A stretch of 45,378 nucleotides of DNA from Arenibaculum pallidiluteum (GCF_017355985.1 NZ_JAFIQU010000030.1:1-45378), one strand, 5' to 3'; positions 1 through 8,073 are shown, counted from the stretch's first letter. Notes: generated by a model not told the origin, from the letters alone. Translations and numbers: made by a program.

Positions 1-88
1 GAAGGCCGCCAACCAGCACATGTGCACCTGCGTCTCCCGCGCCGTCCGCGGCGCCGTCACCATCGACACCGCAGACCGCATGGACTGA
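1..88 (+). CDS. C-terminal end of an unidentified protein (truncated by window edge)
   Basis: An open frame entering from the left edge, read from base 2, ends at a TGA at 86-88 after 28 residues. The visible tail contains NQHMCTCVSRAVRGAVTID. I do not recognise the family from so short a tail. It lies 60 bp upstream of an aromatic-acid-type transporter on the same strand, so it may be the last enzyme of a catabolic operon. That is inference from position only. Confidence 0.45.
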   Translation, partial: KAANQHMCTCVSRAVRGAVTIDTADRMD

Positions 89-148
89 CGGGGCGGCCTG
101 CACGGGCCGTCCCAGCCACCGATGGCAGCCGCAGCGAAAGGACTTTCG

Positions 149-1525
149 ATGGCCCGCCCCGATGCCGCAGCCGACCCCCGCATCGCCGTGCGCGAAGGCG
201 ACATGACCGGCTTCCAGGTCGTCGTCGTCACGCTCTGCATCCTGATCTGCGCGCTCGATGGCTTTGACGTGCTGGTGATCGCCTTCACGGCGGCGACCAT
301 CGCGCATGACTTCGGGCTCAACCCCACCGATCTCGGCATCCTGTTCAGCGCCGGGCTGGCCGGCATGGGCCTGGGGGCGCTGTTCATCGGACCCTTGGGA
401 GACAAGCTCGGCCGCAGGGCCACCGTCCTGATCTGCCTCGCGATCCTGTGCGTCGGCATGCTCGCCTCGGCGGCGGCGCGGAATCTGGTCGAACTGGCGC
501 TGCTGCGCCTCTTCACCGGTCTCGGGATCGGCGGGGTGCTGGCGAACATCAACATCGTCGTGGCGGAATACGCCTCGAACCGCCGGCGCAACCTGGCGAT
601 CTCGCTGATGTCGCTGGGCTATCCCATCGGCGCAACCCTCGGCGGCGCCTTCTCGGTCTACCTGATCGCCGCCTTCGGCTGGCGCTCGGTCTTCGTCTTC
701 GGTGGCCTGGTCGCCCTGGTCCTGGTCCCGGCGGTGATCCGGTTCATGCCGGAGTCCCTGGACTATCTGATTGCCCGCAGGCCCGCGGGGGCGCTCGAGA
801 AGGTCAACGCGGTGCTGGCACGCATGGGCCGCGCTCCGATCGCAGCCCTGCCGGTGCCGAGCCGGGCCGAGGATGCGCCCGACGCCGGACTGCTCTCCGT
901 GTTCCGGGCGCCCCATGCCGCACGGACCCTTGCCGTCTGCGTCGCCTATTTCTGTGTCATGATGACCTGCTACTTCTTCCTGAGCTGGACGCCGAAGGTC
1001 CTGACGGAGCAGGGGCTCAGCGTCAGCGGCGGCATCTCGGGGTCCATGGTGATGAACATCGGCGGCGTGGTCGGCTGTCTGATCTTCGGCTTCTACGCCC
1101 GCGGCCTCGGCACGCGCAGGCTCGCGGCCGCGTTCATGGTCGGGCTCTTCGTGGCGGCGGCCGCCTTCGGCATGGTCCCGGCGACGACGGCGGCGCTGCT
1201 GGCGGGCACGCTGGCGATCGGCTTCTGCCTCTACGCCTCGATCAACGCCATGTACGCGGTGGTGCCGCAGGTCTTCCCGGCCACCGTGCGCACCACCGCG
1301 ACAGGACTCGCCATGAGCGTCGGACGCCTGGGCGCCGTCGCCGGCCCGGCAGCCGCCGGCATCCTGATGTCGGCGGGATGGAGCCGCCCGGCCTACTGCC
1401 TTGCGCTGGGCCTGCCCATGCTGGTGGCTGCCGCGAGCCTCTACTGGATCCGGGCCTACGAGGCGGCTCCGGCCGCTGCGACCGGGCCGCTGATGCCGCC
1501 CGGGGCGGCGGCGAGCCGGAAATAG
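149..1525 (+). CDS. MFS transporter, aromatic acid:H+ symporter (AAHS) type
   Basis: Predicted inner-membrane importer of about 458 residues with roughly twelve hydrophobic segments. The first helix carries the acidic DGFD motif typical of the AAHS family (PcaK, BenK, MhpT relatives). The loop between helices 2 and 3 reads GPLGDKLGRR, the MFS signature. A late segment around PQVFPATVRTTATG also matches the family. ATG 149 is chosen because AAAGGA lies at 137-142 with 6-bp spacing; an in-frame ATG at 122 lacks such a site. The substrate is probably a benzoate- or hydroxybenzoate-like acid by family, but the sequence does not say which. A GC-rich hairpin separates it from the convergent GFA gene. 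Confidence 0.85.
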   Translation: MARPDAAADPRIAVREGDMTGFQVVVVTLCILICALDGFDVLVIAFTAATIAHDFGLNPTDLGILFSAGLAGMGLGALFIGPLGDKLGRRATVLICLAILCVGMLASAAARNLVELALLRLFTGLGIGGVLANINIVVAEYASNRRRNLAISLMSLGYPIGATLGGAFSVYLIAAFGWRSVFVFGGLVALVLVPAVIRFMPESLDYLIARRPAGALEKVNAVLARMGRAPIAALPVPSRAEDAPDAGLLSVFRAPHAARTLAVCVAYFCVMMTCYFFLSWTPKVLTEQGLSVSGGISGSMVMNIGGVVGCLIFGFYARGLGTRRLAAAFMVGLFVAAAAFGMVPATTAALLAGTLAIGFCLYASINAMYAVVPQVFPATVRTTATGLAMSVGRLGAVAGPAAAGILMSAGWSRPAYCLALGLPMLVAAASLYWIRAYEAAPAAATGPLMPPGAAASRK

Positions 1526-1540
1526 GGGCGGCGGCCGCCC
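1526..1540. terminator. Hairpin between convergent genes
   Basis: GGGCGGC (1526-1532) and GCCGCCC (1534-1540) form a perfect 7-bp inverted repeat just after the MFS stop and just before the end of the convergent GFA gene. There is no T-tract, so it is at best a weak bidirectional terminator. Confidence 0.4.
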
Positions 1541-1545
1541 TGGCG

Positions 1546-2040
1546 TCAGTCGATCCAGAGGCCGCGCTGCCGGTGCCAGTCCTCGATGGACTGCTCGGGA
1601 TACTCGTCGAAGCACCGGTCGCCGGGGCCGATCTGGGGCTCCACCCAGCCGGCCTTGTAGCGCAGCATCAGGTGCACCTTCTCCGGCGGCCGCGGCAGGT
1701 CGGTGTCGATGGCCGAGGCGAAGGGGTGAACGAGATCGGGCCAGCTCGGATCGAACAGCCACAGGGCGCTTGCGCAGCGGAAGCAGAAATGGCGCCGGCC
1801 GGTGCTGGTCTCGCAATGGCCGTCCTCCTGCCGGATCTCGGCCTGGTAGACCCGCAGCGCATCGCTTCCCTGCACGCGCAGGCTCGCGGCCGTGCCCATG
1901 ATGTTGATGGCGAAGCCGCCTCCGCCCGCGGTCTTCCGGCAGATCGAGCAGTAGCAGAGCTGGTAGGGATAGGGCGTGTGGCTGTCGACCGTGAAGGTGA
2001 CGGCGCCGCAGCGGCAGGACCCCTGCAGAGGCATGGACAT
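1546..2040 (-). CDS. GFA/CENP-V fold protein (glutathione-dependent formaldehyde-activating enzyme family)
   Basis: A 164-residue zinc-binding protein of the GFA family. Zinc ligands are visible: C9-x-C11 in GSCRCGAV, C29-x-C31-x2-C34 in LCYCSICRKT, and a late CFRCAS pair. The family is named for formaldehyde-glutathione chemistry, but most members are uncharacterised, so the substrate is unknown. ATG 2040 is preferred because GGAG lies 7 bases upstream on the coding strand. Upstream in-frame sequence has no family similarity. The gene is transcribed away from the DUF2312 gene, with about 150 bp between their starts. It ends convergently with the MFS gene. Confidence 0.8.
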   Translation of the reverse strand: MSMPLQGSCRCGAVTFTVDSHTPYPYQLCYCSICRKTAGGGGFAINIMGTAASLRVQGSDALRVYQAEIRQEDGHCETSTGRRHFCFRCASALWLFDPSWPDLVHPFASAIDTDLPRPPEKVHLMLRYKAGWVEPQIGPGDRCFDEYPEQSIEDWHRQRGLWID

Positions 2041-2058
2041 TCCGGATCTCCGCATCGC

Positions 2059-2186
2059 TGGAGTGGACGCCCCGATCCTCGCATGGATCCGGCACCGGTC
2101 CAGAGGGCCGGAGCGGAGCATCCGGGTCACACGCTTACCGCTATCGGACGGGTTGCGGAGCCGGTAGAAGCTGCGGCTCCACTCCA
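2059..2186. promoter_or_regulatory. Divergent promoter region with a 9-bp inverted repeat
   Basis: TGGAGTGGA at 2059-2067 and TCCACTCCA at 2178-2186 are exact reverse complements. Each arm sits just upstream of one of the two divergent genes (GFA start 2040, DUF2312 start 2191). Each therefore reads TCCACTCCA on its own coding strand. Similarity continues weakly past the arms, with an ATG-C/G-GGA in both. This could be paired operator sites or a short inverted duplication of a leader. No promoter hexamers stand out. Confidence 0.35.
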
Positions 2187-2190
2187 ACCC

Positions 2191-2487
2191 ATGGGGATTG
2201 CATTGACTGCCGCCGAACAGTTGAACGCCTATGTGCAGCGGCTCGAGCGCCTGCTGGACGAGATCGACGGGCTGAAGGACGACCTCAAGGACCTGAAGAC
2301 CGAGATCAAGTCGCAGGGCTTCAACGTGCGCGCCCTCGAGCGCGTCGTCGCCATCCGCCGCAAGGACAGCGCTGACAAGGAAGCCGAGTTCCTGAACGAC
2401 ATCCTGCTCTATGCCCATGCCACGGGCACCCATATCGACCTCGTGGCGCCGGAGCCCGAGAGCAAGCCGGAGGAGGTCGTCCTCTAA
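2191..2487 (+). CDS. DUF2312 / GapR-family DNA-binding protein
   Basis: A 98-residue, highly charged, mostly helical protein with the DUF2312 pattern: AAEQLNAYVQRLERL, then a heptad-like acidic/basic helix, then GFNVRALERVVAIRRKD. GapR in Caulobacter is a nucleoid-associated protein that encircles overtwisted DNA and supports topoisomerase action. The same role is inferred here from family only. The C-terminus departs from the short classical form and ends in an acidic tail (PEPESKPEEVVL). The ATG at 2191 has no clear ribosome site, whereas a TTG at 2203 lies 5 bases after GGGGA, so the true start could be 12 bases later. A strong hairpin follows the stop. Confidence 0.8.
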   Translation: MGIALTAAEQLNAYVQRLERLLDEIDGLKDDLKDLKTEIKSQGFNVRALERVVAIRRKDSADKEAEFLNDILLYAHATGTHIDLVAPEPESKPEEVVL

Positions 2488-2508
2488 CGGAAGGCTCCCG
2501 TGATCCCG

Positions 2509-2536
2509 GCCGGGGGCGCCGCGCGGCGCCCCCGGC
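2509..2536 (+). terminator. Strong GC hairpin after the DUF2312 gene
   Basis: A perfect 28-nt palindrome with 13-bp arms (2509-2521 and 2524-2536), beginning 21 bases after the DUF2312 stop and ending 76 bases before purT. The downstream side is not T-rich. It is likely a transcription stop or attenuating hairpin separating the two genes. Confidence 0.55.
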
Positions 2537-2612
2537 GACCCTCTGGCTCCCGCCGGCCGCCGCATGCTATGTGCTGCGGCGCAGCGGCAAATGGGCAGAG
2601 GGGCGGTTCGGC

Positions 2613-3788
2613 ATGACCTTCACGGCAAGGATCCTGCTGCTGGGCTCGGGCGAGCTCGGCAAGGAGTTCACGATCTCGGCCAAGCGCTATGGCTGCCACG
2701 TGGTCGCCTGCGACAGTTTCGGCCAGGCGCCCGCGATGCAGGTCGCCGATGCGGCCGAGGTCTTCCCGATGCTCGATGCCGACGCGCTGCGTGCCGTAAT
2801 CGCACGGCACCGGCCGGACTTCATCGTTCCCGAGGTCGAGGCGATCCGCACCGAGGTCCTGCAGGAGTTCGAAACCCAGGGCCTCAACGTCGTTCCCTCG
2901 GCCCGCGCCACCATGCTCACCATGAACCGCGACGGCATCCGCGAGGTCGCGGCGGGCGAGCTGGGATTGAGGACCTCGCGCTACCGCTACGCCGAAAGCC
3001 TGGACGAGGTCAGGACTGCCGCCAGCCATACCGGCTTCCCCTGCGTGATCAAGCCGGTGATGTCCTCGTCGGGGAAGGGGCAGAGCACGGTCGAGGCGGC
3101 CGGAGGGCTGGAGGCGGCCTGGACCTATGCCGTCGCCAACATGCGCGGCGACCGGCGCAAGGTCATCGTCGAGGAGTTCGTCGCCTTCGACTACGAGATC
3201 ACGTTGCTGACGGTGCGGACGCGCGAGGGCGTCGTCTTCTGCGAGCCCATCGGCCACCGGCAGGAGCGCGGGGACTACCAGGAGTCCTGGCAGCCCGTGC
3301 CGATGGACGCGAAGCTGCTGGCCGATGCCCAGGACATGGCCCGCGCCGTCGTCGACAATCTCGGCGGATACGGCATCTTCGGGGTCGAATTCTTCGTGAC
3401 CCGCGACGAGGTGATCTTCTCCGAGCTGTCGCCCCGGCCGCACGACACCGGCATGGTGACGCTGCTGTCCCAGAATCTCTCGGAGTTCGACCTGCATGCC
3501 CGGGCGATCCTGGGACTGCCGATCCCCGCGATCAAGCTGCGCGGGCCGACCGCCTCGGCGGTGATCCTGGCCGACCGTGAAGCCCAGCGCTTCTCGGTGG
3601 AGGGGCTCGACGAGGCTCTGCGCCTTGGTAGCGCCAATGCCGAGGTGGAGGTCCGCATCTTCGGCAAGCCGACGACGCGGCCCTACCGGCGCATGGGCGT
3701 GGCGCTCGCGACCGGCGCCACTGCCGACGACGCCCGTGCACTTGCCCGCGAGGCTGCGGCGCGCGTCAGGATCCGCTACGACGACTGA
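2613..3788 (+). CDS. purT: Formate-dependent phosphoribosylglycinamide formyltransferase
   Basis: An ATP-grasp enzyme that makes formyl-GAR from GAR, ATP and formate in purine synthesis, giving a folate-independent alternative to PurN. With ATG 2613 it is 391 residues, almost exactly the E. coli PurT length. The N-terminal pre-ATP-grasp domain starts ILLLGSGELGKEF. The ATP-grasp core shows KPVMSSSGKGQS and VEEFVAFDYEITLLTVR. The metal/nucleotide region reads GVEFFVTRDEVIFSELSPRPHDTGMVTL. AGAGG lies upstream of the chosen start. It is a single gene between a terminator and a convergent neighbour. Confidence 0.95.
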   Translation: MTFTARILLLGSGELGKEFTISAKRYGCHVVACDSFGQAPAMQVADAAEVFPMLDADALRAVIARHRPDFIVPEVEAIRTEVLQEFETQGLNVVPSARATMLTMNRDGIREVAAGELGLRTSRYRYAESLDEVRTAASHTGFPCVIKPVMSSSGKGQSTVEAAGGLEAAWTYAVANMRGDRRKVIVEEFVAFDYEITLLTVRTREGVVFCEPIGHRQERGDYQESWQPVPMDAKLLADAQDMARAVVDNLGGYGIFGVEFFVTRDEVIFSELSPRPHDTGMVTLLSQNLSEFDLHARAILGLPIPAIKLRGPTASAVILADREAQRFSVEGLDEALRLGSANAEVEVRIFGKPTTRPYRRMGVALATGATADDARALAREAAARVRIRYDD

Positions 3789-3835
3789 CGCGCCCCCGCG
3801 GCCCGGGGCCAGGGCGCAGAGATAGGGGCCACGGA

Positions 3836-4864
3836 TCAGGAGCCAGGGACCGGGGCAGCCCGTGCCCCGTGGGGCCCGGCCTCGGCGAAGGCCGTCTCGG
3901 CCTCGCGGACGAGAGCGCCGAAATCCGCGTGGTAGCGGGCCGAAAAATGGAAGGGCACGATCCGGCCGGCTCCCGCCATGGCGGCGATCCGCCCGGCCTG
4001 GCGCGCCGTCAGGTGGCGGCGCTCGGCGGCGAGCGCGGCATCGATGTCCAGGAACATCGCCTCGATGAAGAGCTGGTCCACGCCCCTCATCAGCGCAGCA
4101 GCACGCCCGATATTCGCGGCCGTCCCCGCCATGTCGGTCAGATAGCCCAGCGACTGCCCCGGCGCCGGGTGGAGCGCCCTGCCGCGGAGCATGCCGAGGC
4201 TGACGGCCGCGCCCCCGCCGACCGGCAGGACGGTGTCGTCGGAAGCGCCCTGGCGCAACGCGCGCTTGGCCGCGTTCAGCCAGGGACCGACGCTCAGGCC
4301 AAGTGCGGCCAGCCCCTCGCGCCAGACGTTCACCCGCATCTTCTCGCGCAGCGCGAAGCCGAGGCACGGAATGCCGTGGTCCAGCTCGGCCGCCTCGACG
4401 CTGAACTCCTCCTCGTCCAGGACGACGCCCGGCGGCAGCACGGGCAGCGCGGCTTCGGACCGCCGGAACGCATCGCGCGCCGCGAAGCTTGCCGCGCGGC
4501 GCAGGCCGTCGCCGGCGAATTCCAGCACCAACAGGGAGAAATCGGCGCTGTGCGGGCCGAGCAGGTTCCAGCTGTAGGAAGCGAGCCGGCTTCCGACCCG
4601 GTCTATCAGCCCGGCGGGGCCCACGATTCGCAGCCGACGCGGGCGGTGCAGGCAGGCCCGCAGCAGCCTGTCGAAATCCGCGAAATGGTCCATATGCGCG
4701 TGGGAGAGAAGGAGATCGCCCACGCGGCCGAGCTCCCGCCCGGACAGCGGGGCAAGGTCGCCCGCATCCAGCAGCAGCGCGCGGCCGGCGAACCGGAAGT
4801 CCACGAAGACCGCGGGATCGCCGGCCGGGCCGTCGACCAGGCGGGCCCGGAAGAAGCGGGCCAA
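3836..4864 (-). CDS. Metallo-beta-lactamase fold hydrolase, RNase Z-like
   Basis: A predicted zinc-dependent hydrolase of the RNase Z / ElaC-like MBL group. The signature SHAHMDHFADFDRLL is the HxHxDH metal site. Later metal-site candidates include the His in AAELDHGIP, the Asp in LTDMAGT and the His in IVPFHFSARY. The order resembles tRNase Z, including an exosite-like insert, but the protein could act on another phosphodiester or small substrate. I choose TTG 4864 because AGGAAGGGAG stands 5 bases upstream and the encoded MARFFRARLVDG is a natural N-terminus. An in-frame ATG at 4927 would add 21 low-complexity residues. It is divergent from the phytochrome gene. Confidence 0.75.
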   Translation of the reverse strand: MARFFRARLVDGPAGDPAVFVDFRFAGRALLLDAGDLAPLSGRELGRVGDLLLSHAHMDHFADFDRLLRACLHRPRRLRIVGPAGLIDRVGSRLASYSWNLLGPHSADFSLLVLEFAGDGLRRAASFAARDAFRRSEAALPVLPPGVVLDEEEFSVEAAELDHGIPCLGFALREKMRVNVWREGLAALGLSVGPWLNAAKRALRQGASDDTVLPVGGGAAVSLGMLRGRALHPAPGQSLGYLTDMAGTAANIGRAAALMRGVDQLFIEAMFLDIDAALAAERRHLTARQAGRIAAMAGAGRIVPFHFSARYHADFGALVREAETAFAEAGPHGARAAPVPGS

Positions 4865-5110
4865 CGGGGCTCCCTTCCTGCTGCGCTGCCGATGCCGCAC
4901 CGTGCCTGATCCGCGGACCGGCAACAAGATGGGCTGGCCGCCCGTCCCACGCCCGGACGCGATCAGGCGGCGGTCAACCGCTCAATGGCCGGCGAAATAC
5001 CGTCCGGCCTTTCGATTCCTACCATTTGCGGCCCTAGCAATTTCATGGATGTGCGGATTCGCCACCTCCATGCGTTTATCCCCATGAGGTCCGATGTTCC
5101 GGAAGCCCTG

Positions 5111-7717
5111 ATGCGTTTTGTTTCCGATGAAGCCGCCGTTTTCGCCAAGCTCGACGATCTCTCTGCGGCGGAACTCGACAGCCTGGACTACGGTGTCCTG
5201 AAGCTCGACGGCAGCGGCACGATCCTGTTCTACAGCGCGGCCGAGAGCGCGCTGTCCGGGCGGCGGCGCGAGGCCGTGCTGGGCCGGAACTTCTTTCGCG
5301 ACGTGGCGCCCTGCACCAATCTTCCCTCCTTCTTCGGGCGCTTCCTGGAAGGGGTGAGGAGAGGCGCGCTCGACGAGCGGCTGGATTTCGTCTTCGGCTT
5401 CGATCCGTCGGCGCCGCAACGCGTGCGGGTGCACATGCGCGGGGCCAACGAGCCCGGCCGCTACTGGGTCATGGTCGTGCCGCTCGAACGGCTGCAGGGG
5501 AATCGGCCGATACTGGCGCTGGCGGCGGTCGAGGGCCGCGCCAGGGCCGAGGACATCGATCTCGACATCTGCGCGCGGGAACCCATTCATATCCCGGGCT
5601 CCATCCAGCCGCAGGGGGTGCTTCTGGTGGTGGACCCCGCGACGCTCCGGGTGAGCGTGGCGAGCGCCAACGCCGAGACGGCCTTCGGCCAGGAGGCCGC
5701 AGTGCTTCTCGGGCGGCCCCTGGCCGAGCTTCTGGGATCGGATTTCGCGGCCGCCGTCCAGCAGGCGGCGGTGGCAGGCGCCATTCCGGGCGACCATCCG
5801 TACCGCCAGACGGTGACGCTTGCGGGGCGTCGTCAGGACACGGTCAGTCATCTGCATGGCGGGAAGGTCCTCATCGAGCTGGAACCGGCGCCGGCGCCCG
5901 AGGACTTTCCGTCCCCGCAGCATGCCGATCTGCAAGAGGCAGTCTCGCGGCTGCGCGACGCCGCGAGCGTCTTCGCCCTGGGCCAGGTGCTGGCCGAGAC
6001 CGCGCGCAGCCTGACGGGCTTCGAGCGGGTCGTCGTCTACCGCTTCGACGAGGACTGGCACGGGGAGGCGGTGGCGGAGGATCGTTCGGCCGGGATGCAG
6101 CCCCTGCTCGGGCTGCGGTTCCCCGCGTCGGACATCCCGGCCCAGGCCCGGGACCTGTACACGCGCAGCCGCAGCCGCTTCGTCGTGGATCGGGACTACG
6201 TTCCCGTGCCGCTGGTCGGAAGCCCGGACGCCGCCGCGCCGGTGGACCTGAGCTTCGCCCAGCTCCGCAGCCTGTCGCCCGTGCATCTGGAGTACCAGCG
6301 GAACCTCGGCGTCAACGGCTCCATGTCCGTGGCCGTCATGACGGCTGGAAGGCTATGGGGCCTCCTTATCGGACACCACCGCCGTCCCCACTACGTCGCC
6401 CCCGAGGCGCGCCTGGCGGTGCGCATCCTTGCCGACACCTTCGCCCTGCGCCTTCAGGAACTCGAAGGCCAGATAGCATGGGACCGGCAGCAGCGGCACC
6501 TGGAGGTCCAGAGCCGGCTGCTCTGCCAGATGGCGGGCAGCGACGACTGGGTGGCGGCGCTGGCGGCCGGAGAAACCACCATTCTCGACCTTTTCGGTGC
6601 CGGCGGGGCCGCGGTGGTATGGGACGGCAAGGCGACGCCGATCGGCGAGACGCCGCTACCCGATGCCATCCTGGAGCTGGCCGCCTGGTTGAGGCACCGC
6701 CCGTTCCAGGGCCGGATCTTCTTCACCGACCGGCTGCCGCATGAGCACCCGGCCTTCGCGTCTTATGCCAGGGTAGCCAGCGGCGTCCTGGCCGCCGCGG
6801 TGAACGAGTCGCGCGAGACCATGCTGCTGTGGTTCCGGCCCGAGGTCGTGGGAACCGTGGTCTGGAGCGGCGACCCTCGCAAGCCGCTGGCGGACGAGGG
6901 GAGCGGGCTGGTGCTTCCGCGGCGCTCCTTCGAGCGCTGGGTGGAGGAGCGCGCCGGCATCTCCGCGTCCTGGCCGCGCTGGCATGCCGACATCGCGCGG
7001 ACGCTGACCGGCGCCATCGAGGACGTCATCCTGCGCCATCAGCGCAAGGTGCGGGAGCTCCAGGACAAGCAGCGGGCGCTGACGGAATCCGTGGCCGCGC
7101 AAAGGGAGCTGCTGGACCAGAAGGACCTGCTGGCGCGGGAGATCGACCACCGCGTGAAGAACAGCCTGCAGATCGTCGCCAGCATCCTCCAGATGCAGGG
7201 GCGGCGGGTGCGGGACGAGGAGGCGCGGCAGGCGCTCGTCGAGGCGCAAGGGCGCGTGATGGGCATTTCCCGCGTCCACGAGAGCCTGTTCCGCTCCACC
7301 GATGCGCGCCTGGTCGATCTCGGCCAGACCGTGCGCAATCTCTGCAACGACCTGGCGGCGATGGCAGGCCCGCTGCGTCACCTGGCCGCGACCGTGGAGC
7401 CCGGCATCCATGTCGACAGCGCCGTCGCCGTGTCGCTGGCGCTCGTGACGGCCGAGCTCGTCACCAACGCCTTCAAATACGCCTACGCCCCGGACGAGGA
7501 CGGCGGGGTCGCGGTCAGCGTTGCGCGATCGCAGGACGCTGCCATGATCCTGCTGCGCGTCGCCGACCAGGGACGCGGGCTTCCGCCGGACTGGCACGAG
7601 CACGGCAGCGACGGGCTGGGCATGCGGCTCGTCCAGGGCATGCTCGCGCGGATCTCGGGACATCTCGAGGTCGAGAGTCGGGACGGCGCCGCCTTCACCT
7701 GCCTCGTGCCGGCGTAA
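5111..7717 (+). CDS. ppr: PYP-phytochrome fusion sensor histidine kinase (Ppr-like photoreceptor)
   Basis: A cytosolic dual-chromophore light sensor of 868 residues. Residues 1-125 are a complete photoactive yellow protein domain: Y41, E45, S49, R51 and C68 (in DVAPCT) match PYP Tyr42, Glu46, Thr50, Arg52 and the p-coumarate-binding Cys69. Then follows a bacteriophytochrome core. The PAS domain has C154 in the biliverdin-attachment position (CAREPIHIPGSIQPQG). The GAF domain has FPASDIP (D341) and SPVHLEY (H392). The PHY domain has the PRRSF tongue motif. The output is HisKA_2 (EIDHRVKN, phospho-acceptor H680) plus a HATPase (ELVTNAFKYAY, DGLGMRLV). ATG 5111 has CCGGAAG 5 bases upstream and aligns with the PYP N-terminus; ATGs at 4985, 5045 and 5084 are less likely. 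The usual His of IQPHG is Gln168. No receiver gene is adjacent. Confidence 0.93.
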   Translation: MRFVSDEAAVFAKLDDLSAAELDSLDYGVLKLDGSGTILFYSAAESALSGRRREAVLGRNFFRDVAPCTNLPSFFGRFLEGVRRGALDERLDFVFGFDPSAPQRVRVHMRGANEPGRYWVMVVPLERLQGNRPILALAAVEGRARAEDIDLDICAREPIHIPGSIQPQGVLLVVDPATLRVSVASANAETAFGQEAAVLLGRPLAELLGSDFAAAVQQAAVAGAIPGDHPYRQTVTLAGRRQDTVSHLHGGKVLIELEPAPAPEDFPSPQHADLQEAVSRLRDAASVFALGQVLAETARSLTGFERVVVYRFDEDWHGEAVAEDRSAGMQPLLGLRFPASDIPAQARDLYTRSRSRFVVDRDYVPVPLVGSPDAAAPVDLSFAQLRSLSPVHLEYQRNLGVNGSMSVAVMTAGRLWGLLIGHHRRPHYVAPEARLAVRILADTFALRLQELEGQIAWDRQQRHLEVQSRLLCQMAGSDDWVAALAAGETTILDLFGAGGAAVVWDGKATPIGETPLPDAILELAAWLRHRPFQGRIFFTDRLPHEHPAFASYARVASGVLAAAVNESRETMLLWFRPEVVGTVVWSGDPRKPLADEGSGLVLPRRSFERWVEERAGISASWPRWHADIARTLTGAIEDVILRHQRKVRELQDKQRALTESVAAQRELLDQKDLLAREIDHRVKNSLQIVASILQMQGRRVRDEEARQALVEAQGRVMGISRVHESLFRSTDARLVDLGQTVRNLCNDLAAMAGPLRHLAATVEPGIHVDSAVAVSLALVTAELVTNAFKYAYAPDEDGGVAVSVARSQDAAMILLRVADQGRGLPPDWHEHGSDGLGMRLVQGMLARISGHLEVESRDGAAFTCLVPA

Positions 7718-7723
7718 GCCCCC

Positions 7724-7963
7724 TCAGGCTTGGGCGGCGGCGGTGTCGGCCTGCACCTTGGCCATGATCGCGCGGATCTCGGGCTCGTTCTCGGGGCGGG
7801 CCAGGCGATCGTGCTTCTGCTCCCAGACCAGCGCCCCGTAGATCAGGTCCGTCACGTCGGGGGGGCCGGCGCGCCAGATCTCGCAGGCGACAGGCGTCCA
7901 TTGGCCCGGGTTCCGGGCGACTGATCCCGCATTGGCGCGGGCTAGGATTTCCGAGAGCGTCAT
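7724..7963 (-). CDS. Small protein of unknown function
   Basis: A 79-residue soluble protein beginning MTLSEILARANAGSV and containing WTPVACEIWRAGPPDVTDLIYGALVWEQK. It shows no signal peptide or membrane segment. I do not recognise the family. It is convergent with the phytochrome gene: the stops are 6 bases apart and sit in an AAGCC/GGCTT hairpin (7716-7731). Amino-acid composition looks like a real protein rather than a GC-frame artefact (few Arg/Pro runs, several aromatic residues), but the call rests on that and on its neat fit between neighbours. Confidence 0.5.
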   Translation of the reverse strand: MTLSEILARANAGSVARNPGQWTPVACEIWRAGPPDVTDLIYGALVWEQKHDRLARPENEPEIRAIMAKVQADTAAAQA

Positions 7964-7981
7964 GCCCGCAGGGTAGGGGAC

Positions 7982-8005
7982 GCGGGTTAACGGGCGGGTT
8001 AACGG
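7982..8005. repeat. Tandem 12-bp repeat upstream of the 79-residue gene
   Basis: GCGGGTTAACGG occurs twice head-to-tail (7982-7993 and 7994-8005), 19 bp upstream of the start at 7963. Each unit holds the palindrome GTTAAC. A repressor or activator could bind here, but no partner can be named. Confidence 0.5.
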
Positions 8006-8008
8006 TAG

Positions 8009-8026
8009 CCGGCACCGGAGTGCCGG
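8009..8026. other. Short perfect hairpin
   Basis: CCGGCAC (8009-8015), loop CGGA, GTGCCGG (8020-8026): a perfect 7-bp stem with a tetraloop directly next to the tandem 12-mers, in the gap between aldehyde dehydrogenase and the small unknown gene. Confidence 0.4.
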
Positions 8027-8073
8027 TCGGCTGGGCAGGTCGCCCGCCGCCGGCTTCCAAGGGGATGAGCCCG

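Noticed and set aside
122..1525. p-Coumarate import for the PYP chromophore by the aromatic-acid-type MFS transporter
   Set aside because: Attractive, but there is no genetic linkage beyond being 4 kb apart, and the transporter's substrate cannot be read from the sequence.
448..2487. A very long open frame running through the MFS and GFA region into DUF2312
   Set aside because: Only the last 98 codons look like a protein. The rest is Arg/Ala/Pro/Gly-rich, lies in another frame of the MFS gene and opposite the GFA gene, and reflects GC bias.
2484..4367. Long minus-strand open frame opposite purT
   Set aside because: Low-complexity composition and overlap with a certain purT gene; no family motif.
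4982..6286. Minus-strand open frame opposite the phytochrome gene, 434 codons
   Set aside because: It is the shadow of the PYP/PAS/GAF coding sequence; His/Arg/Gln-rich with no motif.
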